Below are positions 23,086 through 36,109 of a stretch of DNA of 64,000 nt, piece by piece. Positions within the stretch are counted from its first letter, which is position 1. Every line of letters starts with the position of its first letter. The translations under genes and the position numbers were made by a program. Under the pieces are notes generated by a model. It saw only the letters and a program-made list of their open reading frames with translations. It was not told the origin of the DNA and ran no database searches. The DNA comes from Sarcomyxa edulis (taxonomy: Eukaryota > Basidiomycota > Agaricomycetes > Agaricales > Mycenaceae): the NCBI GenBank assembly GCA_009761415.1, contig QUOL01000013.1, forward strand, positions 796,501 to 860,500, given 5' to 3'.

Positions 23086-25130
23086 TAAAAGCTCTGGATG
23101 AAATTAGCCCTGAACTTGACAGCCTCACCCGCAGACTTGACCGCGAGGGGCTTGACAGTGGGCGCGCCGATGGCTTTCGCGATGCGGTCCGATAAACCTT
23201 GGTCGACTGCAGCCCACACAGCGACTACAGATTCGAAAAGAGATAGGAGTGAGTGACAATAATCAAAGGGAAGAACGCTGAACATACGTTGCCTAGCCTT
23301 GACCTCAGCACTCTTGACGCCCCCGAAATGAGCAGCGACATTCTGGACGTAATGCTCTCTAGCCTCGTCGTCCCAAACTTTGCTCCACAACGCGCGGGGT
23401 TGCTCGAAGTCGACTGATGTCCATCCAATCAGTCGGCATCTTGAGAAGCCTGAGAAAGAAGAAACGCTTACGTTCAGTGATCTCGCTCAACTCCCTCCAG
23501 AGTCCACCAACGAATCCCTCATGTTTCTTCATCCTCTCCACGTCCCTAACAGTAGCATCCACGCTGCCCTTGTTAGCCTTGTACGTGAGAGGCTGGATGG
23601 TGCTCTGGTAGTTCGGTCGACTACCCTGACTGATGAATAACGCCGCGCCATCGCGCTGGAAGTTGGCGATAGGGACGATGGGCGCGTTGACAGGGAGTTG
23701 TTGGTAGTTGGTACCGAGACGGTGGCGGTGGGTGTCGGGGTAAGAGAAGAGACGGGATTGGAGGACTGGGTCGGCGGAGGGCTCGATGTAGGGAATGAGG
23801 TGGGAGGGGGAGAAAGCCGCCTGTGAGATGGATGCGGTGAGTGATCGATGTCTATACTATAACCAGATTAAAGTGCTCACCTGTTCGATCTCAGCGAAAT
23901 AGTTCTGAGGGTTCTCGTTGAGGACGAATTTCCCGATAGGACGGAGAGGGAACTCGGAATGAGGCCAGACTTTGGTGAGGTCAAGAATGTTGTAACGGAA
24001 CTTCTCAGCCTGCTCTGGGGTCATCGTTTGCTAATTGATCGCCAGTCAGTCAGTAATCAACATCGTATCTCCGCACAAATACACATCAACGCTCACGATA
24101 TAAACGGTCCAAGAAGGGAATTTTCCAGCCTCGATGTCTTCAAACAAAGTTTGAGTTCCATAGTCAGGGTTGGAGCCTGCTAGGGCACCGGCCTGTGCAT
24201 CCGTGAAGCTCTGGAGATGTGTGTGGATGGTAAGCGATCATACGGAAGAAGGGAAGAGGATGGGGTTACCTTGCAACCACCGTCCTTTCGGAAATGAGTC
24301 TGCACGTAGGTGAATGTTCCATCATCCTTGACCCACTTGAACGTGTGGCCAGAGTATCCATGCATGTGATGGTACCCATCAGGAGTTCCACGATCCGAGA
24401 ATAGAATCATTATCTGATGCACCGACTCGGGGTTCTGGCCCAGGTAATCCCTATACCACAAAAGAACATCAGTAGGAATTCACTTGTCAACGAGGACTGG
24501 TTACTCACCAGAACATATCAGCATCCTTGAGATGCGTCTGGGGATCCCTCTTCTGAGTGTGAATGAAGTGGGGGAACTTTGCGGGGTCGCGGATGAAGAA
24601 GACGGGAGTATTATTGAAGACCATATCCCAGTTACCTTCATCTGTGCGGAGTTTGACAGCAAATCCACGAGGGTCGCGAGCGGTATCTGCAGAGCCAGAC
24701 TCTCCACCGACAGTTGAGAAACGGGCGGTGGCCCTTACTTTCTTCCCGACGGTGCGGAAAAGAGGAGCAGAAGTGATGTCACTGACGTCGTGGGTGACTT
24801 CAAAGTATCCGTGTGCTCCAGCACCTTTGGCGTGGACCTATCGTTTCCAGAAATGAGTACGATGACAAGAACCGATACGGTGGTGTGAGAGTGGACGTAC
24901 GACACGCTCTGGGATTCTCTCCCTATCAAAGTGGGCGAGTAGATCCAAATGGTGGAAGTCTATCGGGCGGGTTAGTTTGAGTTGTACGAACAAGTGGACG
25001 ACGTACCCTGAAGGAGAAGAGGGCCTGTTAAGCCAGCTCTTTGAGCAGCATAAGGCTCAGCGACAGGGGCTCCGTTGGAAGTGGTGTAAGTTGCACCATC
25101 TTTGGTGTTGAAAACGGCTTGGGAAGGCAT
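23085..25130 (-). CDS. Heme catalase (monofunctional, small-subunit type)
   Basis: Converts hydrogen peroxide to water and oxygen. Nine exons read downward: 25007-25130, 24901-24959, 24509-24837, 24270-24450, 24097-24210, 23881-24030, 23472-23820, 23288-23413, 23085-23224. They sum to 1572 nt, or 523 aa. The active-site motif [18 protein letters not shown] places the distal His at residue 63. The distal Asn lies in [14 protein letters not shown]. The proximal heme ligand is Tyr346 in [14 protein letters not shown]. The length fits clade 3 small-subunit catalases (about 500 aa). There is no signal peptide, and the C-terminus ends IQSF, which is not a classic peroxisomal SKL signal. The protein may therefore be cytosolic or use a weak signal. 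A TATA element lies about 65 bp upstream. Confidence 0.96.
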
Positions 25131-25190
25131 GCTGGATAGTAGAGACAAGATGGAAGAAAGAGAATAAGAGAGATTTTAGAGTTGTGGGCT

Positions 25191-25199
25191 TATATATAG
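25191..25199 (-). promoter_or_regulatory. TATA element of the catalase promoter
   Basis: On the minus strand the sequence reads CTATATATAAG, about 60-70 nt before the catalase ATG at 25130. It is a strong TATA match at a plausible distance; stress-type inducible genes in fungi often carry one. Confidence 0.55.
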
Positions 25200-27536
25200 T
25201 GTTCGTGACATGCTAGCTAAGCTGCAATCCTGGAATGGGAGAGTGGCTCTAAGCATTTCCCCGCATCACTTGACCTTCTTACCCCAAAGGATACATCAAA
25301 TCAGTCACTGGCTATTGGTTGTTCATGCCCGAGATGCCTTTTGGAGCAACTCTTTGCCGCTTAATCTGACTTTCCCACAACTCAAAAAACTCCGCGACCC
25401 CTCCCCGGTCTACTCCCCATGGTCCCAGAACCACCTTCCCCACTTTCCGTTCTTTCACGTCCTCTTTATATAGAATCTGATCCTATCCTATCCTGTGCCA
25501 TCTTGTCATTCCAGACACTGTCCTCATTCTCACCCTATCTTCCACCTGACCCACGAATTGAATTGGGCTTACGGACCATCCCAGTCATCTGTGAGACAAC
25601 GTGCCCAAAGATCTTATCATCGTCATAATTTCACCATCTCTCTCTCTTCATTATCATAGTCCAGAGTCCGGTTACTACCTCGTCGCCACGTTCCTATGAA
25701 CACCAGCCGCAATTTGCACTAACGGGTACTAAAGCAGCATCTGGCATCGCCTAGTCGCCCGTTGGAAATAGGTTCAGATCAAGAGAGCGATGCTGCCATC
25801 AACTGGAATTCGCATCATCGACATGTGAGGGCTCGACAAGTCTGGGAGATTTGAACCGATCGATTTCATTTCAACCCGTGTCCGATGACCTCTAGATCGG
25901 CGGTCGCGATCACACAATTGTACTCGTTATTGACCGACCGATGCTACCACACAAGCCGTCGCAAAACCCTCTCTCCAAGTCCACCACATCAAGACACTTG
26001 TACGGCGTTCGAACGTTCGAGTTTGGCCTCGAATTCGAACATCCCCAAATAATTCTGAATTCCCGTTTGCGCATAAAAGGTCAGCTACGACTCCCAGAGT
26101 CAAGTACTTACCGCGGGTGACATAAATATAGCTCATCCTGGAGGACACCGACCCAGCGGCATATTTTCTGCAAGATCTGAGGCGCGGCAGTCATTTTGAA
26201 TTCGTGCCTTTCAAATCGTTCCTCGATATGAGTTACCGGGTACGTGGGCCGTCCGGGAGTTTATGCTTGTTTGACTGTGCCTTCCAGCCTTGCCGAGCCC
26301 GAGGATGCGACCGACCTGACTTTCAGGTTGGTGGCACTGGCAATGAGCGGCGTTGAATGTGGATATCCGAGGACGAGACGACGCGTACCTGCAACCTCGG
26401 ACGACACTCTTGGTTCATAAGGTCAGAAAAATGAAGATCGTTTCCCCAGCATTGTGGATGGATGATCCGGCTGCCGCAACAAAGTACAGAACTGAGGACG
26501 ACATTCGCGATCCTGAAGCTTCCGAAGGCCGGAAAATGAAAGTAGTAATCCTAACAAACCTTGGGTCTTTCTTCTATACTGGTGGATACTAATACTCCGA
26601 ATGGATGGCTCCCGGTCGCGTCGTGACTCGTGTCTGTAGGATCGAACAACGAATTGCTAGGACCAGACCGTGAGAGATCCTCATCAAAAATCACCACGCT
26701 GAGACTGATCTACTTACCTCCGCGCAGCCTAATCAGTCCATGTAACTTTTCGTTACAGTCTTCTGGAATAGGCCGGGTACAACTTGACTATTGATCCTAG
26801 AATACCATCATAGTATCTGGCCCACAGAGATGCGATGGGTTCCGGTGTGGGACGAGGCAGAACGGTACTTGTTGATCCGAGTTAGCTTGGACGGACAGAC
26901 CTTGTAATTTGGAACCCTAGTACTTACGAGTTACGTACCAGTACGCAGCGATTACGCCCGACTGTCACCAATGAATACCCTAGTTCGCCGATGGAGAAAC
27001 CCTGTAGCTCACCCACCTCCAGAAGAACGAAACAACAATTCTGCCGACGAGCTTCAAGTCAAGAGAGAGAGTTCACCCAATAGGAAGCGACAGTTTATCA
27101 GAACATTCACAAGCAAAGAAGGACCAAGAGATATTTTCTTGTCAAGATCAAGAAGAACGACAAACAATAATATAACATTTCTAATAGTTTCCACTATCAA
27201 CTGTATCAAGTCGAGTAGAAGTATCGATACACGAATGCGCGGTCGCCGCCGACATATATCACCGACAAAGCACCGCGGAGGTGCTATTAAAGAATTTTAC
27301 GAAACGTATGAGTGGTCGTTTAGGGTGATGAGTGGGTTGGTAAATAATATGGGATAGAGGGGATGGGATGGGGGATGGGGGATGGGGGTCATCGTCGTCA
27401 TGAGAGGTATTGGTACAATGGGATTTGGAATTAAAACGATTCAAGGGGATAGAACGCGAAGGGGAGAGACCAGGAAACAAAAAAAATAACAACTGTGACA
27501 GAGAGAGGAGAAGGGCGAGAAAGACAGACAGACGGT
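25200..27536. other. Intergenic region, no convincing gene
   Basis: About 2.3 kb between the catalase promoter and the MFS 3' end. The short open frames show no domains, codon pattern or splice-consistent continuations. One copy of the AATTCCCGTT motif that clusters at 30094-30245 occurs at about 26054. A GGGGAT-type simple repeat lies near 27356-27388. Confidence 0.5.
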
Positions 27537-29626
27537 TTACAACGGGATCTGGTTGGTGACCTGGTTGCCTGTACCGCTGTTGTGGTGTACTTTCTCTTCC
27601 TTTTCGTGCATCTGCTCGAGTTCGGCCTTGGCCACACAGTAGGGGGACTTTTCACGGATACGTTCACCGTACTTCATCAGGATGAACTGTAGGAATAGAT
27701 TTTAGTCAAAGATTCCTGAAACTAGGGCCGGGGTAAACACGTACGGGAAGGGGAATCATAACGGTTCCGAAGAGGGAAAGTAGAAGACCAGCATATTGAT
27801 AATGCACTGTGAGATAAGAAGAATAGAAGGTGAGCAAAGGCACACTACATGGAGCGAAAGAAATATGACGTACTATTTACGAACATCTGTCGGGAGAACA
27901 GCGGGAAAGATGCAGCAAGCATGTTACGGACGAAACCTTGGGCGGAAAGGGCGGAGGCAGCGTATTCTCCGTAGGCATCAGTCAAGTAGTTCTGAACGGA
28001 ATCGAAAATGAGGTCTATAAGAGGCATCAGCGAATATTCCACCGGGAGAAATGCGGAGAACACGTACAGATGGCGAACACCATGGGGCACAGAGCGAGTG
28101 TGGGTACAATCCAATGGACGCTGGAGAACTGGGTAAACGAGAACCAGTACAACGAAATGGGAAGGAGGATGGCGCCAAGACGTGCGTAATAGAGTCGGAC
28201 TTCGGGGATGGGTACTCCACCGTTATTGAGTGTGGCACGCGTGTAGATGCGATTTTGGTGGAGCGATGCAAAGAAGGCGAGGAAGCATCCGATGATGGAC
28301 GAGATGTAAGGCAGACCTGCGATACCCTGACTCCAGTGATGATTTCCTTGGAAGGTAAGACCGATGACTTCGAAGAACAGGAAGATGATGGCCCAGGCGA
28401 ATGCAAGCCAGAGGGAGAAGAAGAAGACGACTGGCTCGGTGAATAAGAGGTAGAAGGCACGAGTCGTGGATGCCTTCAAGAGGGACTTGAAGGGGAGTTT
28501 GTGAAGCTCCTCGGGAGATTTGTAGCGTTGATCACCTGTCTCCTTGCGCATTTTCTTGGCCTTTTGGGTCAGGAGCATGGATCCACGAGTTTCCCGGAGG
28601 AAGGCAACCTCAATAATGATCAGGGCACCATTAGAGATGAGTTGGATCTAAGATAAGATGATTAGGAACCAATTACGTAAAAGAGAAAAGGTAAAAACAC
28701 TAACCCATTCAATCCAACGCCAGCCGATAGTTTCGTTGATGAATCCAGTGTAGAGTGGTGGTGCGACAGTACCGAACACAGCTACAAAGGAGAAACAGGC
28801 GACGGGAAGACCACGTTCTTCAGTGTTCCAGATATCCGCAAGTGTTCCTGGAATGATGGTAGTTCCAGTGGCACCGAAACATCCAGATAGGAGTCGACAA
28901 ATGATGAAGGTGGCGACATTCTGGGCGAGTGCGAGGGGAATGAAGAAGACGATGAACAGAGCGTAACTGATGAGATAAATGGGATTCCGGCCAATGAACT
29001 CGGACAAGGGACCAAAGAACATGGGCACGATAGCGAAAGAACCTTTTTGAAAGAAGAATTAGGATAAAGGTCGGAGAATACATACAGAATAAGACGAACC
29101 ATTGAATACAAACATGCCGACTTGGCCAATCTCCACTGAGGTATGGAGTTCGACCACCATCTTGCTGATACCGGCGGAGTAACCGGCGGTGGATAGACCA
29201 CTGTGAAAAAGAGGTTAGTCGACGTTTTCGAGAAAAGGCATGACTTTACGTACATGAACAGACACATAACACATAATAAAAGGGTAGTGCGCCATTTTTT
29301 CGCATTACTCCACTGAGAAGAATTATCAGTGACGATTGCCATGAAAGGGGTGACGTCGAGACTCACATTTTGGGGGTTGGCTGGGTCGCCCTGTTCCCAG
29401 TCGACAAGAATCACATTACTGTCGACGGAATCGGCATTAGGGTTGACATTAGCATTGACGGCATTGGGGGCATTGGTGGATTTCTCGGTCGTGTTGTCGT
29501 CGTGGTGTACTGCTGACTTGACATGATGATCGTCTGTGTATACGATGATGAATATGGTTAAAAGGGAGAGTCGCAATACAACGTACCGTCACTGATAGTA
29601 GAAGCGCGGGCCCTGAGACTCGACAT
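27537..29626 (-). CDS. MFS transporter (DHA1 drug/polyamine-type family)
   Basis: Proton-coupled plasma-membrane transporter, 12 predicted helices. Nine exons read downward: 29587-29626, 29367-29533, 29254-29312, 29100-29200, 28705-29042, 28068-28647, 27874-28014, 27745-27806, 27537-27686. They sum to 1638 nt, or 545 aa. The cytosolic N-terminus has an Asn/Ala-rich run and then DWEQGDPANPQNWS, the typical lead-in to helix 1 in fungal DHA1 carriers. The MFS motif A variant GPLSEFIGRNPIYL follows helix 2. The central loop (RETRGSMLLTQKAKKMRK) is charged. Substrate cannot be read from sequence: multidrug, polyamine and other small molecules are all possible. The region upstream of the start has an unusual motif cluster at 30094-30245. 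Confidence 0.9.
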
Positions 29627-30093
29627 TTCGAATAAAGTGAAGTGAGCAGGAAGTAGTAGGTGTTGGGGATAATTCGAATGAGCCGCAACTTGGCTGCGTT
29701 ATAAGGAGTTTACGATCGGTGTGCGGATGATAATTTACAGCCGCATTGGGAAGGAAAAGACTAGCTCTGGCCGCGAGTGACGGGTCGATCCGGTTTTTAG
29801 ACTACAGTAAGATCCATTCAGCCATCTCCCCATACGCACTTTTGCCTTTCTCCTATCCTGTGGAGATCTCTCCAGATCTCTCCATGGTCCAGGGGGGGCC
29901 AGAGGGGGCTCCGAGGGGCTCCAAATTTGCCATATTAGGCAAAGAGAGAGAGAACTATGTCCGTTCTGCGAGTCTGATCATAGATAGTAAAGTTGCATGT
30001 CGTCGTGGCTATCGTCCTCGTACCTTCTGGTGATGAGCAAAATAGGGGTAAGACCACAAAAAAAATGCCTCTACCTGGGCATTGTCGAGATCT
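29627..30093. other. MFS transporter upstream region
   Basis: Proximal upstream DNA of the leftward-reading transporter. Contains a short duplicated GATCTCTCC near 29865-29885 and a G-rich block near 29890-29925. No gene seen. Confidence 0.45.
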
Positions 30094-30245
30094 GAATTCC
30101 CGTTCTTTAACACGATAGATCGTTTAGCGATAGATCATTCCCGTTCGCTGAACTCGATGAATTCCCGTTTCGCTGCATGAATTCCCGTTCGACGTCAATT
30201 CCCGTCTACTGATAATTCCCGTTTGACTACGAATCTGCATTCCCG
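30094..30245. repeat. Cluster of seven ATTCCCG(TT) motifs
   Basis: Seven direct copies of (A)ATTCCCGTT or close variants begin near 30095, 30136, 30160, 30181, 30197, 30214 and 30239. Six are preceded by A or GA and followed by T- or C-rich bases. Spacing is 16-41 bp. The cluster lies 470-620 bp upstream of the MFS start codon. It could be a transcription-factor site array, or subterminal repeats left by a DNA transposon; no terminal inverted repeats or transposase were found. Confidence 0.6.
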
Positions 30246-30900
30246 GCGGCCAATCGGTACATACTGTCTAAGTCTTGTGTTGAGTGAACTGGACCTCGCT
30301 GCTCACCTGGCCAGACTTCGAAAAGTTCTGCGTCCATAAGCTCCGTTTCGCATGTGGGATTCGAGGGTTCATTCTTGCATCATGCTGCCGAGGAGTCAGC
30401 GACATTACCAAGACGGCAAAAAGGCAAAAGGATAGACCTGGCCTGAATAGTGAGCCAAAAGCTGGTAAAAAGTTGTTCGTCCTTTTTAGAGGTGAATCTT
30501 TAAGATTAAATAAGAACAAACCGATAATTGGCCGGATGCGGCAAGTGGCGGCTTATTGCGGCAGTCTGTGACAAAGACCACAACCATATGCTGCCGATCC
30601 CGATCATTATTCGAGGCTTTCCACCAATTCCAATATCTTTTGCGACAAATGTTCCAATCTCACTCGGCAGCCTCGGCCTTCGGCGATCTGTCGCTACCGG
30701 TCCATCCCTTCGGCTCCCGATAGACTGCACATCGTATAGACTCGTATAGAGTGGGCTGAATAAACCCATAGCTGAAGACGTCGGAGGCTTAGATGCACAG
30801 ATGTATTTAACAAAACAAATTGAATGGGAAAAAGCATCGCAAACGTACACGTACACGTACCATTCGAGAAAAGAGGGGGAAAAAACAAATCACTCTAATA

Positions 30901-30997
30901 CTCTCTGTCTGGGAATCGAACCCAGCTTTCGCGCGAACGTATGAGCACATAATCACAAAGTGACAGGCGCGTGTACTAACCGATATACGAACAGAGA
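30901..30997 (-). tRNA. tRNA-Asp (anticodon GUC) with a 25-nt intron
   Basis: On the minus strand a full cloverleaf folds. The acceptor stem TCTCTGT pairs exactly with ACAGAGA. The D stem is GTAT/GTAC, with one wobble pair. The anticodon stem CGCGC pairs with GCGCG around loop CTGTCA, giving anticodon GTC at positions 34-36. The T arm is CTGGG-TTCGATT-CCCAG. The discriminator is G (30901). A canonical intron sits 3' of position 37, at 30936-30960. The sequence closely resembles fungal tRNA-Asp. CCA is not encoded, as expected for a nuclear gene. Confidence 0.93.
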
Positions 30998-32849
30998 TGT
31001 TCTACGTTCCGATTTATGGCACCACAACACGCACGGCTTTCGCGCACAACATTCCTGTTCGACGAGTCGACTCTGCGAGACACACGACCGCAGAAAACAT
31101 GATATGTGCTTCCTGAAGCACTTCTCAAATCTATACAAGCTTCAAGTTACGTAGTTTTTGGTATTCGGTTTAGCAGGACATCTCATGTTCGGAAAATATT
31201 CGGATATATCGTCTAGGAGGGAACACAAGGAGTGCTCGAACGCGCCTGAAATCATTTTCCTGGGTTGCCTTGATTCCGAGATCATGATTGAAATTAAGGG
31301 TTTGGAGATCTTTGAAACATTCGCGTCGATGCGACGGGTCTACGAAACGACAGGGATGCGATGTGAAGACATGCTTGAGTCTGAGATACTTGAATAATTA
31401 TCAGGAGAACCCAAGAAATCAGAACGCGCATCGATTTGGGGAGTGGGAAGAAGAAGCAGACAGACTCGGAGCTGATACACATGGACCTGAACCAGAAAGG
31501 AAATTTAGGAGGGAAGCTCAGAGAGAAACTTGGCGAATACCAAAAAAACCCCCAATTTTGTCACTAAAGACAAAAAACATGCGTTGTATCGCACAGATTG
31601 AGCCGGACGGCGGAGATGATTCGAACCCAGAGCGCCAAGTCACCAGCCAATAATTAGGGCCAATTCCGAGATATGAGAGGATGTGTAGATAGGAGGCTTT
31701 CAGAGACAATTCTGGCCGTCTGCTCAGTGGTCCGGTGACAGGCCAGGTTGATAGGGAAAGACCTCTGGTCAGTAAAAATGTCCGATGTATGGAAGCAGTC
31801 GCGTCTCGTAAAATCTTGATGGCCGATGCCACAGACCTGAATACAAGATCTTAGTTGTGCCCAATGAACCGTTCACTAGCTAAATCCTACGGTCAAAGGC
31901 ATCGTCCTACGAAAAGGAGACGAGCGACTCCAATCACATGGATGTAGGGAATTTTTGTGGCCTGATTCGAAGCAAGGTCCCTGTGTGACACAAGAAGTGT
32001 GTTAGTACAGTGACGAAAAAAAGGACCAAGTTCCAATATTCTACAGGCCGCCGCGTCGTTTAGGAAGCCAGAGACAATCCGAAGGAGTAAAACAACCCCG
32101 GGTGCCATGGGGTCAACGAGGGTTCTGGAAAATCGCTGCGGGTGGATAACAGTGCTAGTGCTACCTGGGGCGGTCCCAGATCGAAAGGAAGCATTATGTC
32201 GCGCCAGGGGAAGGGGAAGGGGGACCATATGTACGGGTTCCAAGGGGCTTCCATTGTCGTCGTGTTTGCAGTGTAGATTGCGATATTCACCTAATGCAGA
32301 GGCAGTTTTAGCCAATCAACGATAATCAACACTCGATCATTAGCGATCATTATCCAGCCGAAGTTTCTCCGAAACCGGCTCCCCATGTTTGAGTATTAGG
32401 ATGCATGATGAAGCCGACCAGATCTTGTCGTGTTGGGGTATAGGCTAATACAGACGCTCCCAGGCTTCCGCGTACACGGAATGCGACTCGGAGCTCAATA
32501 ATCCACAATGTGCCTGTTTTCATGGTTGGACGAGTCGAATTAGCCAGAACCCATATCTCAAACGAATGGCAAGACACTACCACGTCGAAGGATCCACCTG
32601 TGCTTGCAGACCTTGGACATGGAACCAAAGAACCCAATCACATTGGTAGTACCGTAATCGAGTAGATACACATGTGTCCCAGGTTGAGAGTAGAAAAACA
32701 GAATAGAGTCACAGTTACAGTAGCAGTCGTAGAGTCGAAATCGTTGCTGTGGGGTATCAAAGGAGGGGAAATCATCGGGCGTATAAGAAGTCGTCCAAGG
32801 GTATAACCGATCGGCAATGCGGGGAAAAAAGAAGGAAGATCGTGACGAT
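30998..32849. other. Intergenic region, no convincing gene
   Basis: About 1.9 kb right of the tRNA and left of the HAM1-like gene end. Open frames are short and without domain features. A TTCGAA-type box near 31612 looked like a tRNA T loop but its stem does not pair. Confidence 0.5.
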
Positions 32850-35800
32850 TTAGACGATTTGGAAGCTACATATAGGAATCTTGTCAGTTACCCCACCAGA
32901 GTAATATCGGATAATAAGAAGACCACTTACGCATCAGACCTCCACTCGGACCCGTGCGTAGCAAGGTCTTCCTTCTCTGTCGTGCGGTTGACCCATCCAG
33001 CAGGGTGTCCAGTGTTGGGAAGGACCGAGTCCCTCTTGTTCGAAACGACCTTGAACTGCGAGTGATTAGAGTTGGGCTGCGATTTCACCGATAATTCTTC
33101 CTGTTTGCGCTTGAACATCTGCAACCAGACATCAGCATCGTCCAAACACACTCAAAGTGAAGAATGCAATCAACTCACATCTTGAAGGACTTGTGTCCTG
33201 GTCTCACCCTCCGTGTTCTTCGCGTCTTCCATGCGATCCCGGACGCCAACAAGTTGCCCATCGACGTACTCCATACCAGTAGTAATCGCATCAGCGATAG
33301 CCTTCTGGATCTGCTTCTTGACGAGTCCAGTTGCAAGGGGTTTCAACGTCTTGTACAAGAAATCATGCTTCGAGTCTCTGATACTGAACTTGAGCGTATC
33401 GACCTTGACGTTAACGTTCTTGACCTTGAACACGGAGGAGCGATCCTTGTCAGCGGAGACGAGATGAACGGTGGCCTAAGCAATTTTACAAGAACACAAT
33501 GATGTCAGCCGATCTTATCCTTATCGTCATATCGTCATAACACAGCAAACATCATAGAACTCACGGTCAAGCCCTCTCCACCAAGTACAACATCGGCCAA
33601 TCCAGAGTCGGACAACTTGATACCGGTCTTCTTTCTGAAATAAAATGCAACGTCACGCATATCCGCTTGCATTTGGCCGAACGTAAGCGTGAACTCGTGA
33701 TGGTTCTCATCCTTGATAGCGTTATACGGAGAGAACTTCATGAAGTTGTGTGTCTCGAAGGAGACCACGTTCGGGAAGAGGTTGCGTCCAGACAAGGTCA
33801 AGTTCTCGACCACAAGATCCATCGAATCGTCCGTGTACTCGACTCGGGGAATCGGGATGTAGCCAACCTACGTCTCGACCAATGAGCGACTTGAAATTGG
33901 ATAAGATCAGATCACGACAAACCTTATCAATCAATCCAGGCAAGATGACCTTCCTGATATCAGTCCACAAGTCAGGCTTGAACTTCAAACTACCCTCGGA
34001 ATCGAACAAGAGATCCTTCGTCAACCTCTTCCAGTCCTCACCAAACCTCGCATTCAAAGGATCGTCTCCCATCGCAGCAAACCAATTCCCAATGCTGCTG
34101 AAGAGGTTGTCAAAGTGGCCTTTGTACTTTTCGTCGTAGAACGCACGGCCAGATTCGCGAAGGTTCGTAGCGGTGGAGTTGCAAGCGGGCTCTAGGACGT
34201 AGCCCGCATCGAGGAGGACCTGAATAACAGGTCGAAATTAGATATGGACAATACATTCAAATCGCGCGGAACACACCTTGCGGATATAGGAGTTGACTTG
34301 CGTGAACCATTCTCGCAGCTCGGGATCCCTCTGAGCATCTTCGATGAGCGCGTTGGCAGCATCGGTGATGATACTAAACGATTGTCCGTTCGCAAACCGC
34401 TCGAGAAGAGTTCGGAGCTCCGTAGTCGCTTGACGGAGGGCGGGATCCTATATGGCGGCAGTCAGACAAGGAACAAAGAAGAATAGACGATACCCTTACA
34501 TCAGTCAACGAAGACCCACTGTCCTTTCCATGCTCAGCAACCGTCTTTCCGTGCCCAGCATATTCCTCGATACGTGACAATAACCATCTCAGACTCTCCT
34601 GATAATCGTCATGTTTCTGACACTCGATGATCACCTACCATCACGCATGAGTGAGTACTTAGCTGAATGTTGAACGCTACCAGGACTCACCTTCTTGCCT
34701 CTGAACAAAAGTTGATCTCTCCTCTCCTCCGGGAAATATTCCTCGGCCAAAAAATTCTTGCCGCGCTGGAGATTATCGTTCGCCTTATCCTTGTGTCCTT
34801 GTGGAATACGATCATTCAAATTGTCCTATGGGTTCCCAATGGATGAAGACCATGAGCATTATGATGGACGAAAAAGAGGAAGCGCATATATGCGCATGTG
34901 TGTATGCGGCGTTGAAAACAAATACACGACGCCATCGCAGGGAGCGGTCCGGAGCAACTTGGACTCGAACCACGAGATGACAAGACTCCAGAATCGAACG
35001 ACTCACCTTCAGGCCTTTCATCTTATTCATCAAGCCCTTCTTTTTCGCGTCTGCATCTGCACCTGTGTTGTCCGAGTTCTGGATGTCCGCGGCTTGCCTG
35101 TATCGGACGTTGTAGGAGGGTGACGCATACATGAGTAACTAGACAGCACATACCCTTTGGCTTCACCCATCTGCTGTTGAGCTGCTCCTTTGGCTTCGTT
35201 GGCTTGTCTTTTTCCATCATCATAAGCGCTTCCCGCAGACTGTTCGGTTCCATCTTCGTGTACGACTCGTGCTCCGTCCTCCTTTGGATGCTGCTTAATG
35301 GTCTTCTCGCCGCCTCCAGGAAGAGGCAGCGATGCTTCCAAAACGGGAGTTTCTCCGGGACCAGCTTTGCGCCCACCTTCTGTGATGAACTGGTCTCGAG
35401 GGGCTGCATCATCTACCTGGGCGAGTTGCCCTTCAGATGGCGCGATTTTTGACGCGGCTTTGGAAGCGCCTTTGGCGAGAAGGTCGCGTCCGATGAGAGT
35501 GAAATCTGATAGGAGTTTGCGGACTTCAGAGTTGGTCAAGACGAGCGTGAGGAGTGTGCGGAGGTGCTTCACGGCTATAAAAAACGCGAATTAGCGTAAG
35601 CTCTCGGCCGCATTATAATGTGACTGACCTTGTTGGGCATCGCCTTGAACCTTCTCCTTTCCAACGGGAAGTACCTCGTCGGGGTTCTTCTTTGCAGCGT
35701 CGACATCAACGTCGCGGGTATGCCAAACGAAGTTCTGGAATAATTCGTCCGCGTTCTTGTCGGTGACCATTAGGCGAGCGGTTTCGATTATGTCGCGGGT

Positions 35801-36109
35801 ATCTTGGATGAGTTTTTTGCCATCTGGAGAGAGGGCGGAGGTGTCAACGGGCGAGTTGTTTATGACATATTGGAGAGTCGAGTCGATTTGGGCGTTCGAA
35901 GGCATACGACCTTGACGGAACGCTTCAATGACGCCGTATAAACGAATCTGAGCGGGTGAGTTGGTTTGATTCTATCGCGTTTTGAGGGTGAGTTGACTGC
36001 TCACCTTTCTGTCTACATCAGCCTCTTTCTGTCGTTTGTTGACTGGATCCACGACAGAGCCAGCAACAGGGTGACTGCTAATGTCTTTGGGAGCGTTGGG
36101 TAGGGACAT
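32850..36109 (-). CDS. HAM1-like fungal protein (HAM1_N / HAM1_C domains)
   Basis: Fungal-specific protein; family members carry an N-terminal helical HAM1_N region and a C-terminal HAM1_C region related to BPI/lipid-transfer folds. Twelve exons read downward: 36005-36109, 35629-35947, 35154-35574, 35007-35097, 34691-34825, 34500-34634, 34277-34447, 33923-34219, 33565-33867, 33179-33475, 32931-33118, 32850-32865. They sum to 2478 nt, or 825 aa. Seen in order: MSLPNAPKDISSHP, helical blocks (QVINN-type through RHLRTLLTLVLTNSEVRKLL), and a Gln/Lys/Glu-rich disordered linker. A second helical domain follows (LRTLLERFANGQSF, DPLNARFGEDWKRL). A beta-rich region then includes GYIPIPRVEYTDDSMDL and VKNVNVKVDTLKFSIRD. 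The last coding exon is 16 nt. In Cryptococcus a HAM1 protein is palmitoylated and affects mating and capsule release; the role here is inferred. Confidence 0.85.

Noticed and set aside
28051..28446. Plus-strand 131-aa frame
   Set aside because: Antisense shadow of the MFS transporter exon, with no independent evidence.
31600..31660. Second tRNA suggested by a GGGTTCGAATC box on the minus strand
   Set aside because: The T stem on either side does not pair (CTGGG versus CATCT) and no matching acceptor stem is present.
34925..35005. tRNA-like box (GGTTCGAGTCC, minus strand) inside a HAM1-like intron
   Set aside because: The T stem has a mismatch and no acceptor or anticodon arms can be folded.
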